Shown here piece after piece: positions 1-8,540 of a stretch of 64,000 nucleotides of DNA (positions are counted from its first letter, which is position 1; every line of letters begins with the position of its first letter). Under the pieces are notes generated by a model. That model searched no databases, had not been told where the DNA came from, and saw only the letters and a program-made list of their open reading frames with translations. A program made the translations under genes and the position numbers. Where the stretch lies: contig NZ_CP034683.1 in assembly GCF_003990335.1 (NCBI RefSeq), positions 820,501-884,500 on the forward strand, written 5' to 3'. The DNA is from Rheinheimera mangrovi (GTDB lineage: Bacteria; Pseudomonadota; Gammaproteobacteria; Enterobacterales; Alteromonadaceae).

Positions 1-93
1 AACATCGGATGCATAACGATTACCTTATTGTATAAAGAACAGTCAAAAGAGCGGCGCGTATTGTAGCCGCTGACAAGAAAAAGTAAAGCGAAT

Positions 94-606
94 TCAGGGC
101 CTGTGTTTTTGTAGTTTGCGTTGCAAGGTACGTCTGTGCATAGCCAATGCTTTGGCGGTCTGGGATATATTGCCCTGATGCTGTTCCAGAACCCGTTGAA
201 TATGCTCCCATTCCAGCTGATCTGTCGATAAAACATCGGCTTCATTTGTTGCTGTTGTGCTGACTTGACCACTTAAAGCCTGAGTTAAAGTTGCGAAATC
301 TACAGGCTTGGTCAGGTAGTCGTCTGCTCCGGCTTTTACCGCTTGCACTGCAGTAGCTATGCTGGCATAGCCCGTAAGTAATACGATGCGACATTTCGGC
401 AGCTGTTGTCGTAACGGCGCCACATAATCCAGCCCAGAGACAGTACCAAAACGTAAATCCAGCAGATAACAATCGGCCTGTTCTGCCACTAATAAATCTG
501 GGCTTACTGCCTCGTTATAGCTTTGCACCTGATGCCCCAAGCCTTCCAGTCGGCGGCACAAAGTTCGGGTTAAGGTGACATCATCGTCCAGTAGCACCAA
601 TCTCAT
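94..606 (-). CDS. RegA/PrrA/ActR-type response regulator
   Basis: A 170-residue response regulator. An N-terminal receiver domain (about 1-115) shows the acidic pocket D7-D8-D9, the probable phosphoacceptor D50 in LLDLRFG, T in LLTGYAS and K in LTKPVD. A short linker leads to a Fis-type helix-turn-helix (about 130-168; NISQTAKAL...RRTLQRKLQ). This receiver plus Fis-HTH layout and length are those of RegA/PrrA/ActR, global redox regulators of respiration and carbon or nitrogen metabolism in proteobacteria. Its start overlaps the stop of the upstream kinase gene by 4 bp (ATGA), so the two are probably translationally coupled. Targets cannot be read from the window. Confidence 0.9.
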   Translation of the reverse strand: MRLVLLDDDVTLTRTLCRRLEGLGHQVQSYNEAVSPDLLVAEQADCYLLDLRFGTVSGLDYVAPLRQQLPKCRIVLLTGYASIATAVQAVKAGADDYLTKPVDFATLTQALSGQVSTTATNEADVLSTDQLEWEHIQRVLEQHQGNISQTAKALAMHRRTLQRKLQKHRP

Positions 607-1880
607 CGCGGGTTACCAATAAAAACAATACGGGTTAATACACCTGTTCCTGCACAATTCTCCCGTTCCACTTTGCCACCTAAACTCTCAATAGACACAT
701 TGGCCAGAAACTGGCCTAAGCCTAAACCCTCTTCACTTTGGTGTGGCCTTTTGCCTAATTGCGCCAGATCGTGCTCTGGCAAACCAGGACCATAATCCCT
801 AATCTGTAGCTCCAACTGACTGTTGTTTTGCTGCATGGTAAGACTTAATTTGGGTTGTTTATTTTGCAAACTGGCATCAGCTGCATTATCCAGAATGTTA
901 AATAAAGCCGCCGCCAGACTCATGCTGTCAGTGACAGTTAAAGGCGACTCGTCGCTGCTGAAACTCTGCTCCATGCTGATCTCTGGTCTGCTGACCAGCC
1001 AAAGCTGAATACTGTGTTCTATAGCGTTATACAAAGGTTGCGGCTGTACGTCACCTTTACGCAGTTGCTGCGCATTAGTACGAAGCTGCAATACTATCTG
1101 CTGACAGAGCTGTAATTGCTGACGCAGATCGGCAGCTAAGGCCAGGTCTTGTTGTTGCTCTGTCAGCTCGTCAGTGAGTAACACCAGGTTTTGCAGTGGT
1201 GTCGCCAAGTCATGAGCTGCGTTGGCGGCGTAAGTCGCGACCGCCAGTACTTGCTCGTGCTGCAGTTGTTTTTGTTGCAGCTTATTTAATTGGGCCGAGG
1301 TGATACGAATACGTTGGGTTTGAGCGCTGATAAACCAGCTGACGATAAAAGCGCTAAAGCTAAAAGCCCACCACATCTGGCTGATATGCTGGCTAAAGGG
1401 TTCTGTCGTAATGTTCTGAGCACTGTGATGCTGATGCGCTGAATGGTCACCTGCCAGCGGAATTTGTAACAGCAAGCTGTAACAGCCAATAGCTAAAACC
1501 GCCATCAGATAACTGGGACCTGCGGAGAATAAGACTGCGGTTACGGCAACAGGCAGCAATAAAATAGCGACAAATCCATTACTGGCACCACCTGTCATGG
1601 CCAACAGGGCGGTGATCATAAAGAGATCAATAAAAATACTGATTGCGATAAAACGTTGTTCAGAACCTTGGTGACCACGCCACAGCTTCAGGCTGATATT
1701 GGTAAATATATGCACTGCTAAGACAAAACACAGCAGGCTCCAGCTATGGATAGAATAATCAAACAAATAGCCAATAAGGCTCGCCAGCAGCTCCAAACTA
1801 ATGAGGACCCAACGAAAGCGCTGCAATTGCTCAATGGGGTGGTCTAGGTTGGAGCTGTTGTTGAAAGAAATGCTGTTCAT
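603..1880 (-). CDS. RegB/PrrB-like redox sensor histidine kinase
   Basis: A 425-residue membrane kinase. The N-terminal half has about six hydrophobic segments (about 25-180). G97-G-A-S-N-G-F103 matches the RegB ubiquinone-site motif GGxxNPF except that P is G. The H-box is AHDLATPL with H223, and C259 lies 36 residues downstream, where RegB carries its redox-active cysteine. The ATPase part shows NILDNAADA (N-box), DYGPGLP and GLGLGQFL (G-boxes). By family knowledge it would autophosphorylate in response to quinone or redox state and phosphorylate the overlapping regulator at 94-606. The start ATG lies about 9 bases after a terminator T-run, with only a weak ribosome binding site (GAGAC). 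Confidence 0.9.
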   Translation of the reverse strand: MNSISFNNSSNLDHPIEQLQRFRWVLISLELLASLIGYLFDYSIHSWSLLCFVLAVHIFTNISLKLWRGHQGSEQRFIAISIFIDLFMITALLAMTGGASNGFVAILLLPVAVTAVLFSAGPSYLMAVLAIGCYSLLLQIPLAGDHSAHQHHSAQNITTEPFSQHISQMWWAFSFSAFIVSWFISAQTQRIRITSAQLNKLQQKQLQHEQVLAVATYAANAAHDLATPLQNLVLLTDELTEQQQDLALAADLRQQLQLCQQIVLQLRTNAQQLRKGDVQPQPLYNAIEHSIQLWLVSRPEISMEQSFSSDESPLTVTDSMSLAAALFNILDNAADASLQNKQPKLSLTMQQNNSQLELQIRDYGPGLPEHDLAQLGKRPHQSEEGLGLGQFLANVSIESLGGKVERENCAGTGVLTRIVFIGNPR

Positions 1881-1888
1881 GGTGTCTC

Positions 1889-1913
1889 AAAAAAAGCGGC
1901 TGCGAAGCAGCCG
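1889..1913 (-). terminator. Rho-independent terminator just upstream of the RegB-like gene
   Basis: CGGCTGC (1897-1903), loop GAA, GCAGCCG (1907-1913). Read on the minus strand the stem is followed by a run of Ts (1895-1889). It would end transcription from the PepSY gene, 131 bases after its stop, and it lies immediately before the kinase start at 1880. Any RegB-like transcript starting upstream must therefore cross it. Confidence 0.7.
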
Positions 1914-2043
1914 TTGCAAAAAACTGACAGCTCAGATTATAGGAGTGGGAACACCTTGTCATCTGGTGGACGTCGAAGTTATTTTCATCCTGTATGACCT
2001 TTTACGCAATGTGGCAAAAGGTCGCACCTTCTTGCTAGATCGC

Positions 2044-3474
2044 TTAGCGACTTGTTTTGTAGCGCATCACAAAACCTGCTGCAGCCAGTCCAACAATAAG
2101 CAGCATCAACAATTCAACTAAAACGTCACGATAAAAGCGACCTGTCAGTGGCATCAGTAAATTCCATTTGTGTAGCAAAGAAAAACTGCTTCTTTCCAGT
2201 TGATCGCTCTGGCGCAGTTGCTCCACCCTTTGGCCTGTTGCAGTATCCACAAACAGCAAATCGCCCTCTGCTGTTTGCAATTGCCATACAGGTAAACGCT
2301 TGTTGCGGAAATCGTAATTCATGCCAAAGTGCCGCACGTGCTGCAGCGTATCTGCTTGCCAGTTGGGTGAATAAATACCGGCTAGAAATTCAGCGTAGTT
2401 GCTGTCATCAAGTTTCTGTTTAGCTTTCTCCGGTTGCAGTGGCAGGTAAATAACCTGCTGTTCTGTGGCTTGGCCCTGAAAACGTTGCTCGCGTTCAGTG
2501 CGCAACTCTGCCGTAGTTAGCGCCATACGCCAATACCAATGTTGCTGTGGACCCTGCACCAAAGTGAGCTGACGTACTGCGGTGTTTTGGCTGAGCTCGG
2601 GCCAGTTTTGAGTTGCAGTGCTGAAATCCGGCAACTGGGCTGGTGCGGGCAATGCCAAACCTATCAGCTGATCGTTTTGGCTGTTATGCAGCAGGTGATA
2701 AAAACCTGTGATGGCATAGCAGGCAACAGGGATAAACAGGACCCAGGCTAAACGGTAATGCCAAAGCCGTAGGCCCCGGCGTTTTATTTTTGATGGCAAT
2801 GACCAGAGTAAATAGCTACCGGTGAACACTAACACCAGCACAGAAACCAGCAACAGGCTCATTACAGCTACCCTGAGTTCAGGCACAGCCTTCAACCAGT
2901 TCCAACTATGTAAAGTACGGAATACCAATTGCAGACTGTCTTTGTAGCTGTTGCTCAGCGATGCCAGGCTTTGGCTTTCAGTATGAATGTAGGCGGTGAG
3001 CTCCCCCAACTGAACTTTATACACAGGCAAAAGCCGGTTTACCTCTGGATAGCTATGGTCAAAAGTGGTTTGAAACTGCACTGACTGCAGTTGTGTTGCT
3101 GCAACTCCGGTATACCAGCTTGCAAGCCAGACTGCCATTTGCTGATCTGCTTGTGCAGAAATAGCGTGCCCCGTCAAACTCTGATATTGCCGGGGTTCTG
3201 ATTTATCACTACTGAGCTGGATCCAGATCTCATCCTGATAAGGCAGCAGTTTTACCAGTGCATAGGCCTCACCCTGACGCTGCTGCAGCTGTTGCTGGGC
3301 TTGTTGCAACTGCTGAGGGGTTAACTGCATGGTGGGCGGCGTCATCTTGGCTGCTGAAGGCCCTGTCCAGCTCATCAGCGGATGTAAAAATCCAGATAGT
3401 GCAAAGCTAAGCAATGTCAGGCCACCGAGCCAAATTAGCCGCTTGTGCCAGCGCATCAGGGTTCTGTTTTGCAT
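2044..3474 (-). CDS. PepSY-associated transmembrane protein
   Basis: A 476-residue inner-membrane protein of the PepSY_TM type. It has an N-terminal membrane segment (about 13-36), a periplasmic PepSY-like region (about 55-195), paired segments at about 203-226 and 240-265, a second periplasmic part and a last segment at about 448-470. Conserved histidines sit next to the membrane segments (GFLHPL, FYHLLH, LLHKWNLL), as in members thought to act as reductases for metals brought in by TonB receptors. It starts 10 bp after the TonB receptor gene at 3485-5611, so the pair is almost certainly one operon. Function (reductive release of an imported metal complex) is inferred from family and context. 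Confidence 0.85.
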   Translation of the reverse strand: MQNRTLMRWHKRLIWLGGLTLLSFALSGFLHPLMSWTGPSAAKMTPPTMQLTPQQLQQAQQQLQQRQGEAYALVKLLPYQDEIWIQLSSDKSEPRQYQSLTGHAISAQADQQMAVWLASWYTGVAATQLQSVQFQTTFDHSYPEVNRLLPVYKVQLGELTAYIHTESQSLASLSNSYKDSLQLVFRTLHSWNWLKAVPELRVAVMSLLLVSVLVLVFTGSYLLWSLPSKIKRRGLRLWHYRLAWVLFIPVACYAITGFYHLLHNSQNDQLIGLALPAPAQLPDFSTATQNWPELSQNTAVRQLTLVQGPQQHWYWRMALTTAELRTEREQRFQGQATEQQVIYLPLQPEKAKQKLDDSNYAEFLAGIYSPNWQADTLQHVRHFGMNYDFRNKRLPVWQLQTAEGDLLFVDTATGQRVEQLRQSDQLERSSFSLLHKWNLLMPLTGRFYRDVLVELLMLLIVGLAAAGFVMRYKTSR

Positions 3475-3484
3475 GGGGTGCTCC

Positions 3485-5611
3485 TTAGAAACTTAAATTC
3501 ATGCCAACAAAAAGGCTGCGTGGCATACCAGGCCTGTATTCAATAGCGCTGGAACCCACCTGATTGCTGGTATAGGTGGAGTACACTTTGTCGCTTAGAT
3601 TCATTAACCGTGCGTATAGGCGCAGGTCATTGCTGTATTGATAGTTGGCCCGCAGATGCCATAGCTGGTGGCCCTGGTAGCTATTGGTATTGGTTTCATC
3701 AGTGAAGTAGGCCCCGACTTTTTGCCATTCCAGTTCCAGTTGCAGTGCCTGAATATACGCAGGGTTGTAACTCAGATTGGCATTGGCCAGTTGCTCTGGT
3801 GCTTTGCCTACATCAAAACCACTGAAGTTACGGGTTTCGGTCACTGGCGCTGCACAAGCAGGTGGAAAGCAGGAGTACAGGTATTGGAAATCCAGATACT
3901 TCTGATCGGTGATAGTAAAACCACTGCCTAGTTTCCATTCATCTGTCAGTGCCCAGACCAAGGCTGCTTCAATGCCTTTGTGACGGGTATGACCCGCATT
4001 GGTGACTTTACGCTCGTTGCTGTCGATATAGCTGACGACATCGTCTTTGATATCCAACTGATAATAAGCTAAATCCAGGCTGTAGTTTTTTCCCTGTAAA
4101 CGCCAGCCAAGCTCTGAATTACGTGCTTTCACCGGCTCTAACTCTGTACTGTTTGTGGTGGATCCCGGTCTGAAAACCTGGCCCACAGAAGGGACCCGAA
4201 AGGCATGTCTGTGGTTAAAGTAAATCTGCTGCTGTGCACTGAGCTGGTACAAGGCGCCAAATTTTGGGCTCAGGGCTTCATAGCTCAAATGTGTGTTATC
4301 AGGTCTGAGCCAATTGCTTCTGCCTATAGTTTCAGGCACTGATGCTGGCAATAAATCGCGGTAATCTACCTTGAAATAGTCATAACGCACGCCTGCCGTC
4401 AAACTCAAGGCTGCTGATGCTTGCCATTGCAGTTGGCTATAGGGTGAAACAGAGCTTTGATCGGCGTCAAAGTCGTAATGCAAGCGGCCAGTTTTTTCAT
4501 AGCCAGTATAAATACCATTCTCACGCTGTACCGTAATTTGCCATTCAGTGTAACGGGCGGGGCTATAGTCGTAGTCCAGACCGCTGATCCATTGCAGTTG
4601 TTTATTCAATTGACTGGACCATTGAGCCAACAATCCCATGGAGTAAAATTCAGTCTCACTGGTGACAGGATCATAACTGAGCATCCAGCTTGGCATCAGG
4701 CTTGATTTGTTATCGCGGTAAAAAGGTAACAGCATTAACTCGGATTGATCCGACCATTGATGGCGGATTTCAGCGGATAAACGCAATGCCTGAACATCGC
4801 GAAAGGCGATATCGCCAGTGTAATAGTTAGTTTGCGGGCGTAGCAGGTAGTCCTGTTCATTTAAACCTGAAACGCCACTTTGATCAATTTTGCCAAAGCT
4901 CGCCAGATACTTGATTTTGGTGGTAGCATTCCAGTCCTGATCCAGTCGCAGACTGCTGGATAATCGGTCATAGTAAGCATTTTCACGAAAGCTGTCACTT
5001 TTGGTCCAGTTTAAATCCCAGCGTGCCGCACTCTGGTCTGTCACTGATGCTCCAACTGCAATTAACCCTCTGTTCCAGCCATCACTGCCACTTTCCAAGC
5101 TGAGTTCAGTTTCTCTGCTAAGTGGTGGCGCTTTGGTGAGAATATTAAAAATGCCCCCTATGGCATCACTGCCGTAAAGGGCAGAACCTGGACCTTTGGT
5201 GACTTCAACCCGGCCTGATTGAGGAATATCAATCTCATACAAGCCATTGTGATTAAAAAAACCAGTAGGACGGGTTGGCAAACCATCTTCCAAAAACAAA
5301 TAAACACCGCTGGTGGATATAGGTTGACGAATAGCTGTCATATGACCTTCCCCACCTAAATCATTTACATGCACCCCAGCCACCCTATTCAGCAAATCTG
5401 CAGGATGCCCCGGGCTTACTTTACGAATATCTTCTTCACTTAACACAGCTACAGATTCTGCCAGCAGCTTCAATTGCTGCTGTTGCCGGCTACTGGTCAC
5501 CACCATGACTTCGACGTGCTGCTCCTTGGCTTGTGTTTCCGGGAAATCTGCTTCGACAGCAACAGAGGTCATGCTAAACAAACAAACAGGAAAAAATAGA
5601 GGCTTGTACAT
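3485..5611 (-). CDS. TonB-dependent outer-membrane receptor
   Basis: A 708-residue TonB-dependent receptor. It shows a signal peptide (about 1-20), a Ton box-like VEVMVVT near residues 33-39, a plug domain (about 50-165; VEVTKGPGSALYGSDAIGGIFNI is the end of the plug in this family), then a 22-strand-type beta barrel that ends in aromatic phenylalanine (MNLSF). The ligand cannot be named from sequence; FepA/BtuB-like plugs carry ferric siderophores, heme, cobalamin or other metals. It is first in an operon with the PepSY membrane protein downstream. An 18-bp perfect palindrome lies 12 bp upstream of the start. Confidence 0.9.
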   Translation of the reverse strand: MYKPLFFPVCLFSMTSVAVEADFPETQAKEQHVEVMVVTSSRQQQQLKLLAESVAVLSEEDIRKVSPGHPADLLNRVAGVHVNDLGGEGHMTAIRQPISTSGVYLFLEDGLPTRPTGFFNHNGLYEIDIPQSGRVEVTKGPGSALYGSDAIGGIFNILTKAPPLSRETELSLESGSDGWNRGLIAVGASVTDQSAARWDLNWTKSDSFRENAYYDRLSSSLRLDQDWNATTKIKYLASFGKIDQSGVSGLNEQDYLLRPQTNYYTGDIAFRDVQALRLSAEIRHQWSDQSELMLLPFYRDNKSSLMPSWMLSYDPVTSETEFYSMGLLAQWSSQLNKQLQWISGLDYDYSPARYTEWQITVQRENGIYTGYEKTGRLHYDFDADQSSVSPYSQLQWQASAALSLTAGVRYDYFKVDYRDLLPASVPETIGRSNWLRPDNTHLSYEALSPKFGALYQLSAQQQIYFNHRHAFRVPSVGQVFRPGSTTNSTELEPVKARNSELGWRLQGKNYSLDLAYYQLDIKDDVVSYIDSNERKVTNAGHTRHKGIEAALVWALTDEWKLGSGFTITDQKYLDFQYLYSCFPPACAAPVTETRNFSGFDVGKAPEQLANANLSYNPAYIQALQLELEWQKVGAYFTDETNTNSYQGHQLWHLRANYQYSNDLRLYARLMNLSDKVYSTYTSNQVGSSAIEYRPGMPRSLFVGMNLSF

Positions 5612-5622
5612 CGCTAAGTACC

Positions 5623-5640
5623 TGAACTTTATAAAGTTCA
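5623..5640. promoter_or_regulatory. 18-bp perfect palindrome upstream of TonB receptor (possible operator)
   Basis: TGAACTTTATAAAGTTCA is an exact palindrome ending 12 bp before the receptor start codon. Length, symmetry and position suit a dimeric repressor or activator site, or a short leader hairpin. I do not recognise it as a Fur, Zur, CueR, LexA or TyrR site. Confidence 0.5.
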
Positions 5641-5780
5641 GATCCTACCGACTTTGATAGCAAAACAGCATGTGACAAATTGTCGCAGCACAGACCTGAT
5701 GGCTAACTTGGCATAAAGTCATACAACTGTCATGGTCTGGCTTTAGGCTGCCATCATTTTCTGTAGTGAAGGTGAAGTTG

Positions 5781-6266
5781 ATGAAAGTAGTTCTGTATTT
5801 GATGCGCCATGCCACAGCCGATGTACGAACTTCGCTGGTGGATGAGGCCGATCGTTGTCTGAATGAAAAGGGCAGATTACAGGCTCGCCGTGTTGCGGCT
5901 TTTATGCAAAAACAAGGTTTGTTACCCGATCGTATTTTTTGCAGTCCACAAACCAAAGCGGTGCAAACGGCCGCTTTAGTGCGTAAAGACTCAGGGGTTA
6001 AAGTGCAGGTTGAAGAGTGGCCTTGTTTATTGCCTTCAGTCACAGCCGCTGAAGCAAAAGCTCATTTATTCAGTCAGTTGCAGGACAATGAAGCTGTGCT
6101 GCTGGTAGGGCATGAACCTGAACTGGCGTTACTCGTAAATGAATTATTAGGCGTGGATAAAACTTTTCTGGAACTGAAAAAAGCTTCTTTGACTTGCCTT
6201 GAGTTGGATTTAACCGCGACAATTCCGGTTCGTTTAGCCTGGTCTGTGCCTGCTAAGTTTATGTAA
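5781..6266 (+). CDS. sixA: Phosphohistidine phosphatase SixA
   Basis: A 161-residue protein of the histidine phosphatase branch. The catalytic RHA motif is at the N-terminus (YLMRHATA), followed by FCSPQTKAVQTA and a second histidine in LLVGHEPEL. SixA of E. coli is 161 residues and removes phosphate from histidines of phosphotransfer proteins. The frame could start at a GTG at 5766, but ATG 5781 gives the usual family N-terminus (MKVVLYLMRHA) and has GAAGGTG upstream. It lies alone between two divergently oriented TonB receptor operons. Confidence 0.85.
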   Translation: MKVVLYLMRHATADVRTSLVDEADRCLNEKGRLQARRVAAFMQKQGLLPDRIFCSPQTKAVQTAALVRKDSGVKVQVEEWPCLLPSVTAAEAKAHLFSQLQDNEAVLLVGHEPELALLVNELLGVDKTFLELKKASLTCLELDLTATIPVRLAWSVPAKFM

Positions 6267-6321
6267 GTCGAGCGGATAACAATAAAAGCGCGCTGACAAC
6301 AACTGATTAAATAAATTCACT

Positions 6322-6340
6322 TGAATTGCGAATCATTCTT
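6322..6340 (+). promoter_or_regulatory. Fur-box-like site upstream of TonB receptor
   Basis: TGAATTGCGAATCATTCTT matches about 11 of 19 positions of the Fur consensus, with an intact AATCATT half. It sits about 40 bp before the start of the siderophore-receptor gene, the expected place for iron repression. Binding is inferred. Confidence 0.5.
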
Positions 6341-6379
6341 GTTTAGTCTGTGCGCCTTTGTTGTCGCTTTGAGGCTGTT

Positions 6380-8533
6380 ATGTTGTCCTTACGCTCTCCT
6401 TCGCTATTAACTATTGCAGTTCTTGCTGCTTTAAATTCAATTCCTGCTTATGCCCAGCAGTCAGATCAACAAGCTTCAAATCAACTGCAAGCAGACAACG
6501 ATCTGGAAGTGATAGAGGTCAAAGGCCGAGCTCAGACTTTATATCGGGCTTCTCAAAGCAGTGTAGGCACAAGAACAGATACAGATTTAGAACTGGTGCC
6601 TCAGAGTATTCAGGTATTACCTGAAGCCTTGATCCGCGATCAGGCCGCTCGTCAGGTCACAGACTTATACCGTAGCATGAGTGGTGTCAGTGCTTTTAGT
6701 TACTCAGGTGTCACCTTTCGTGGTTTCCGTCAGGATGAAATTTTATACGACGGCGTAAGAGGCGATCCTTTTAATGGTTTTGCTGTGCCTCAGCTGTTTA
6801 ACGTGCAGGAAGTACAGATCCTCAAAGGCAGCAGCGGTGCTTTATATGGCAGCAGCGCTCCTGGCGGTTTAATTAACTACGTCACTAAAAAGCCACAACG
6901 CACCGCAAAAAACCAGCTGGAATTAGGTTTAGGTAATGATGAGTATTGGCAAGGTTCGCTCGAGTTGAGTGGTCCGCTCACAGAGCAGCAAGCTTATCGT
7001 TTTGGTTATTACCGTGATTCTGAGCAGCCGTTTCGCTGGAACACCAAAGTTGAAAACGAAATTCTGGATCTGGGCTATCTGATTGATCTGACCGACAGCA
7101 CCAGTCTGACGCTGCAATACAATACGGTAACTCAGGATTATCAGGGCGCCCGCTTACGGGGTGTACCTACAGATGATCAGGGCAATTTCCTCGGCGACAG
7201 AGCCTGGAACCATAACGAAGCCACAGATTTCCAGTCCTTGGAAGCAGACGTTTGGCAGGTACGGGCCGATCATGAATTTAATAATAACTGGCGCACCGAT
7301 CTGACCTGGCGCCATTATGAAAATACCGAACTGCAAAACTACCATGAACCTTTCTGTAGCTATGATACAGATGGCGATGGTGTAGTGGATTATTGCCGCC
7401 GTCAGTTCAGGGATCAGCGCCGCGAAAATACGGCAGACAGTGTAACCTGGAACAACATAGTGGAGTTCAGTACTGCGGGTTTGAATCATCAGTTGTTAAT
7501 TGGTGCTGATACGATGACGCAAGACTCCTACTTTTTAGGCCGCAATGTAGCGCCTATAGAGCAGGGCGGTAAGGCTTTAGGTATTAGCCTGACAAATCCT
7601 GTGTATGGCCTGACCTCAGCTGCTGATTACAATATCGACAGCATCAAATCCACTCCTACCGATACTACAGCTGTGCGCCAGGGTTTTTATCTGCAGGATC
7701 AACTGGATTTAACCGCCAGCTGGAATCTGTTGCTGGGTGTGCGCTGGGACAGTTTTGAAGATAAAAATAATGTGGCGTCATCCAAAGTAGATGGCAGCGA
7801 CAGCTCGTGGCGTGTGGGTACTACCTACCAGCTGACGGACTGGGTGCGTTTGTATGCAGTCAAAGGCACAGGCTTCAGCCCACAGGCGACCGCATCTCAG
7901 GTGCCTGAAGTAGGTGGTCCTTTTGAGGCTGAGCAGTCCAGTATTGTTGAAGCTGGTGCGCGTTTTTCCTTGCTGAATGATGCTGTTCGCCTGAATGTGG
8001 CTACTTATGAAATGATTAGAAATAACATACTGCAGGCTGACCCTCGCGGTGATGTCGGCGGTGATGGCCGTGACGATCTAATCGCTTTGGGTGAAGTAAA
8101 AAGTAAAGGCGTGGAAGTGGACTTGTTAGGCGACTTAACCGACTCCTGGGTGCTAAACCTGAACTATGCCTACAACGATACCCGTATTGTCGAAAGCACC
8201 AGCGCTATTACTAATGCTGTGGGTGACAAATTTGCTAATGCGCCACAACATCAGATAGGGGTATGGAGTCGTTATGAGCTGGATAGTATTAACTCTGCTA
8301 TAGCCGCTGGTATGGATTACGTTAGCGATCAGCTAAGTATTGATGGTCAGCATGTAAAATCCTACACCGTCTTTGATATGAGCTGGCAAACCCGCTGGCA
8401 GCAGTGGATGTTTCAGGCCAATGTGAAAAATCTGTTTGATAAAACTTATGCCACTGCTGGTTTTATCGAACGGACCGGGCACTTTCCGGGTGAACCACGC
8501 CGTTTAATAGTCACCGCCAGTTATCAGTTCTAA
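6380..8533 (+). CDS. TonB-dependent siderophore receptor
   Basis: A 717-residue receptor of the FhuA/FpvA type. ATG 6380 is preferred over the upstream GTG 6350 because GAGG lies 7 bases before it and translation then opens directly with a signal peptide (cleavage near AYAQQ). The plug contains VIEVKGRAQ (Ton box region), LVPQSIQVLP, RGFRQDEILYDGVRGDPF and VQILKGSSGALYGSSAPGG; the barrel ends in ASYQF. The siderophore-receptor plug (TIGR01783-like) suggests ferric siderophore uptake, in keeping with the Fur-like site upstream and the PepSY protein 7 bp downstream. The exact siderophore is unknown. Confidence 0.9.
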   Translation: MLSLRSPSLLTIAVLAALNSIPAYAQQSDQQASNQLQADNDLEVIEVKGRAQTLYRASQSSVGTRTDTDLELVPQSIQVLPEALIRDQAARQVTDLYRSMSGVSAFSYSGVTFRGFRQDEILYDGVRGDPFNGFAVPQLFNVQEVQILKGSSGALYGSSAPGGLINYVTKKPQRTAKNQLELGLGNDEYWQGSLELSGPLTEQQAYRFGYYRDSEQPFRWNTKVENEILDLGYLIDLTDSTSLTLQYNTVTQDYQGARLRGVPTDDQGNFLGDRAWNHNEATDFQSLEADVWQVRADHEFNNNWRTDLTWRHYENTELQNYHEPFCSYDTDGDGVVDYCRRQFRDQRRENTADSVTWNNIVEFSTAGLNHQLLIGADTMTQDSYFLGRNVAPIEQGGKALGISLTNPVYGLTSAADYNIDSIKSTPTDTTAVRQGFYLQDQLDLTASWNLLLGVRWDSFEDKNNVASSKVDGSDSSWRVGTTYQLTDWVRLYAVKGTGFSPQATASQVPEVGGPFEAEQSSIVEAGARFSLLNDAVRLNVATYEMIRNNILQADPRGDVGGDGRDDLIALGEVKSKGVEVDLLGDLTDSWVLNLNYAYNDTRIVESTSAITNAVGDKFANAPQHQIGVWSRYELDSINSAIAAGMDYVSDQLSIDGQHVKSYTVFDMSWQTRWQQWMFQANVKNLFDKTYATAGFIERTGHFPGEPRRLIVTASYQF

Positions 8534-8540
8534 GCTGGCT

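Noticed and set aside
1..93. Region left of the RegA-like gene
   Set aside because: Only 93 bases, with no terminator or gene I could support.
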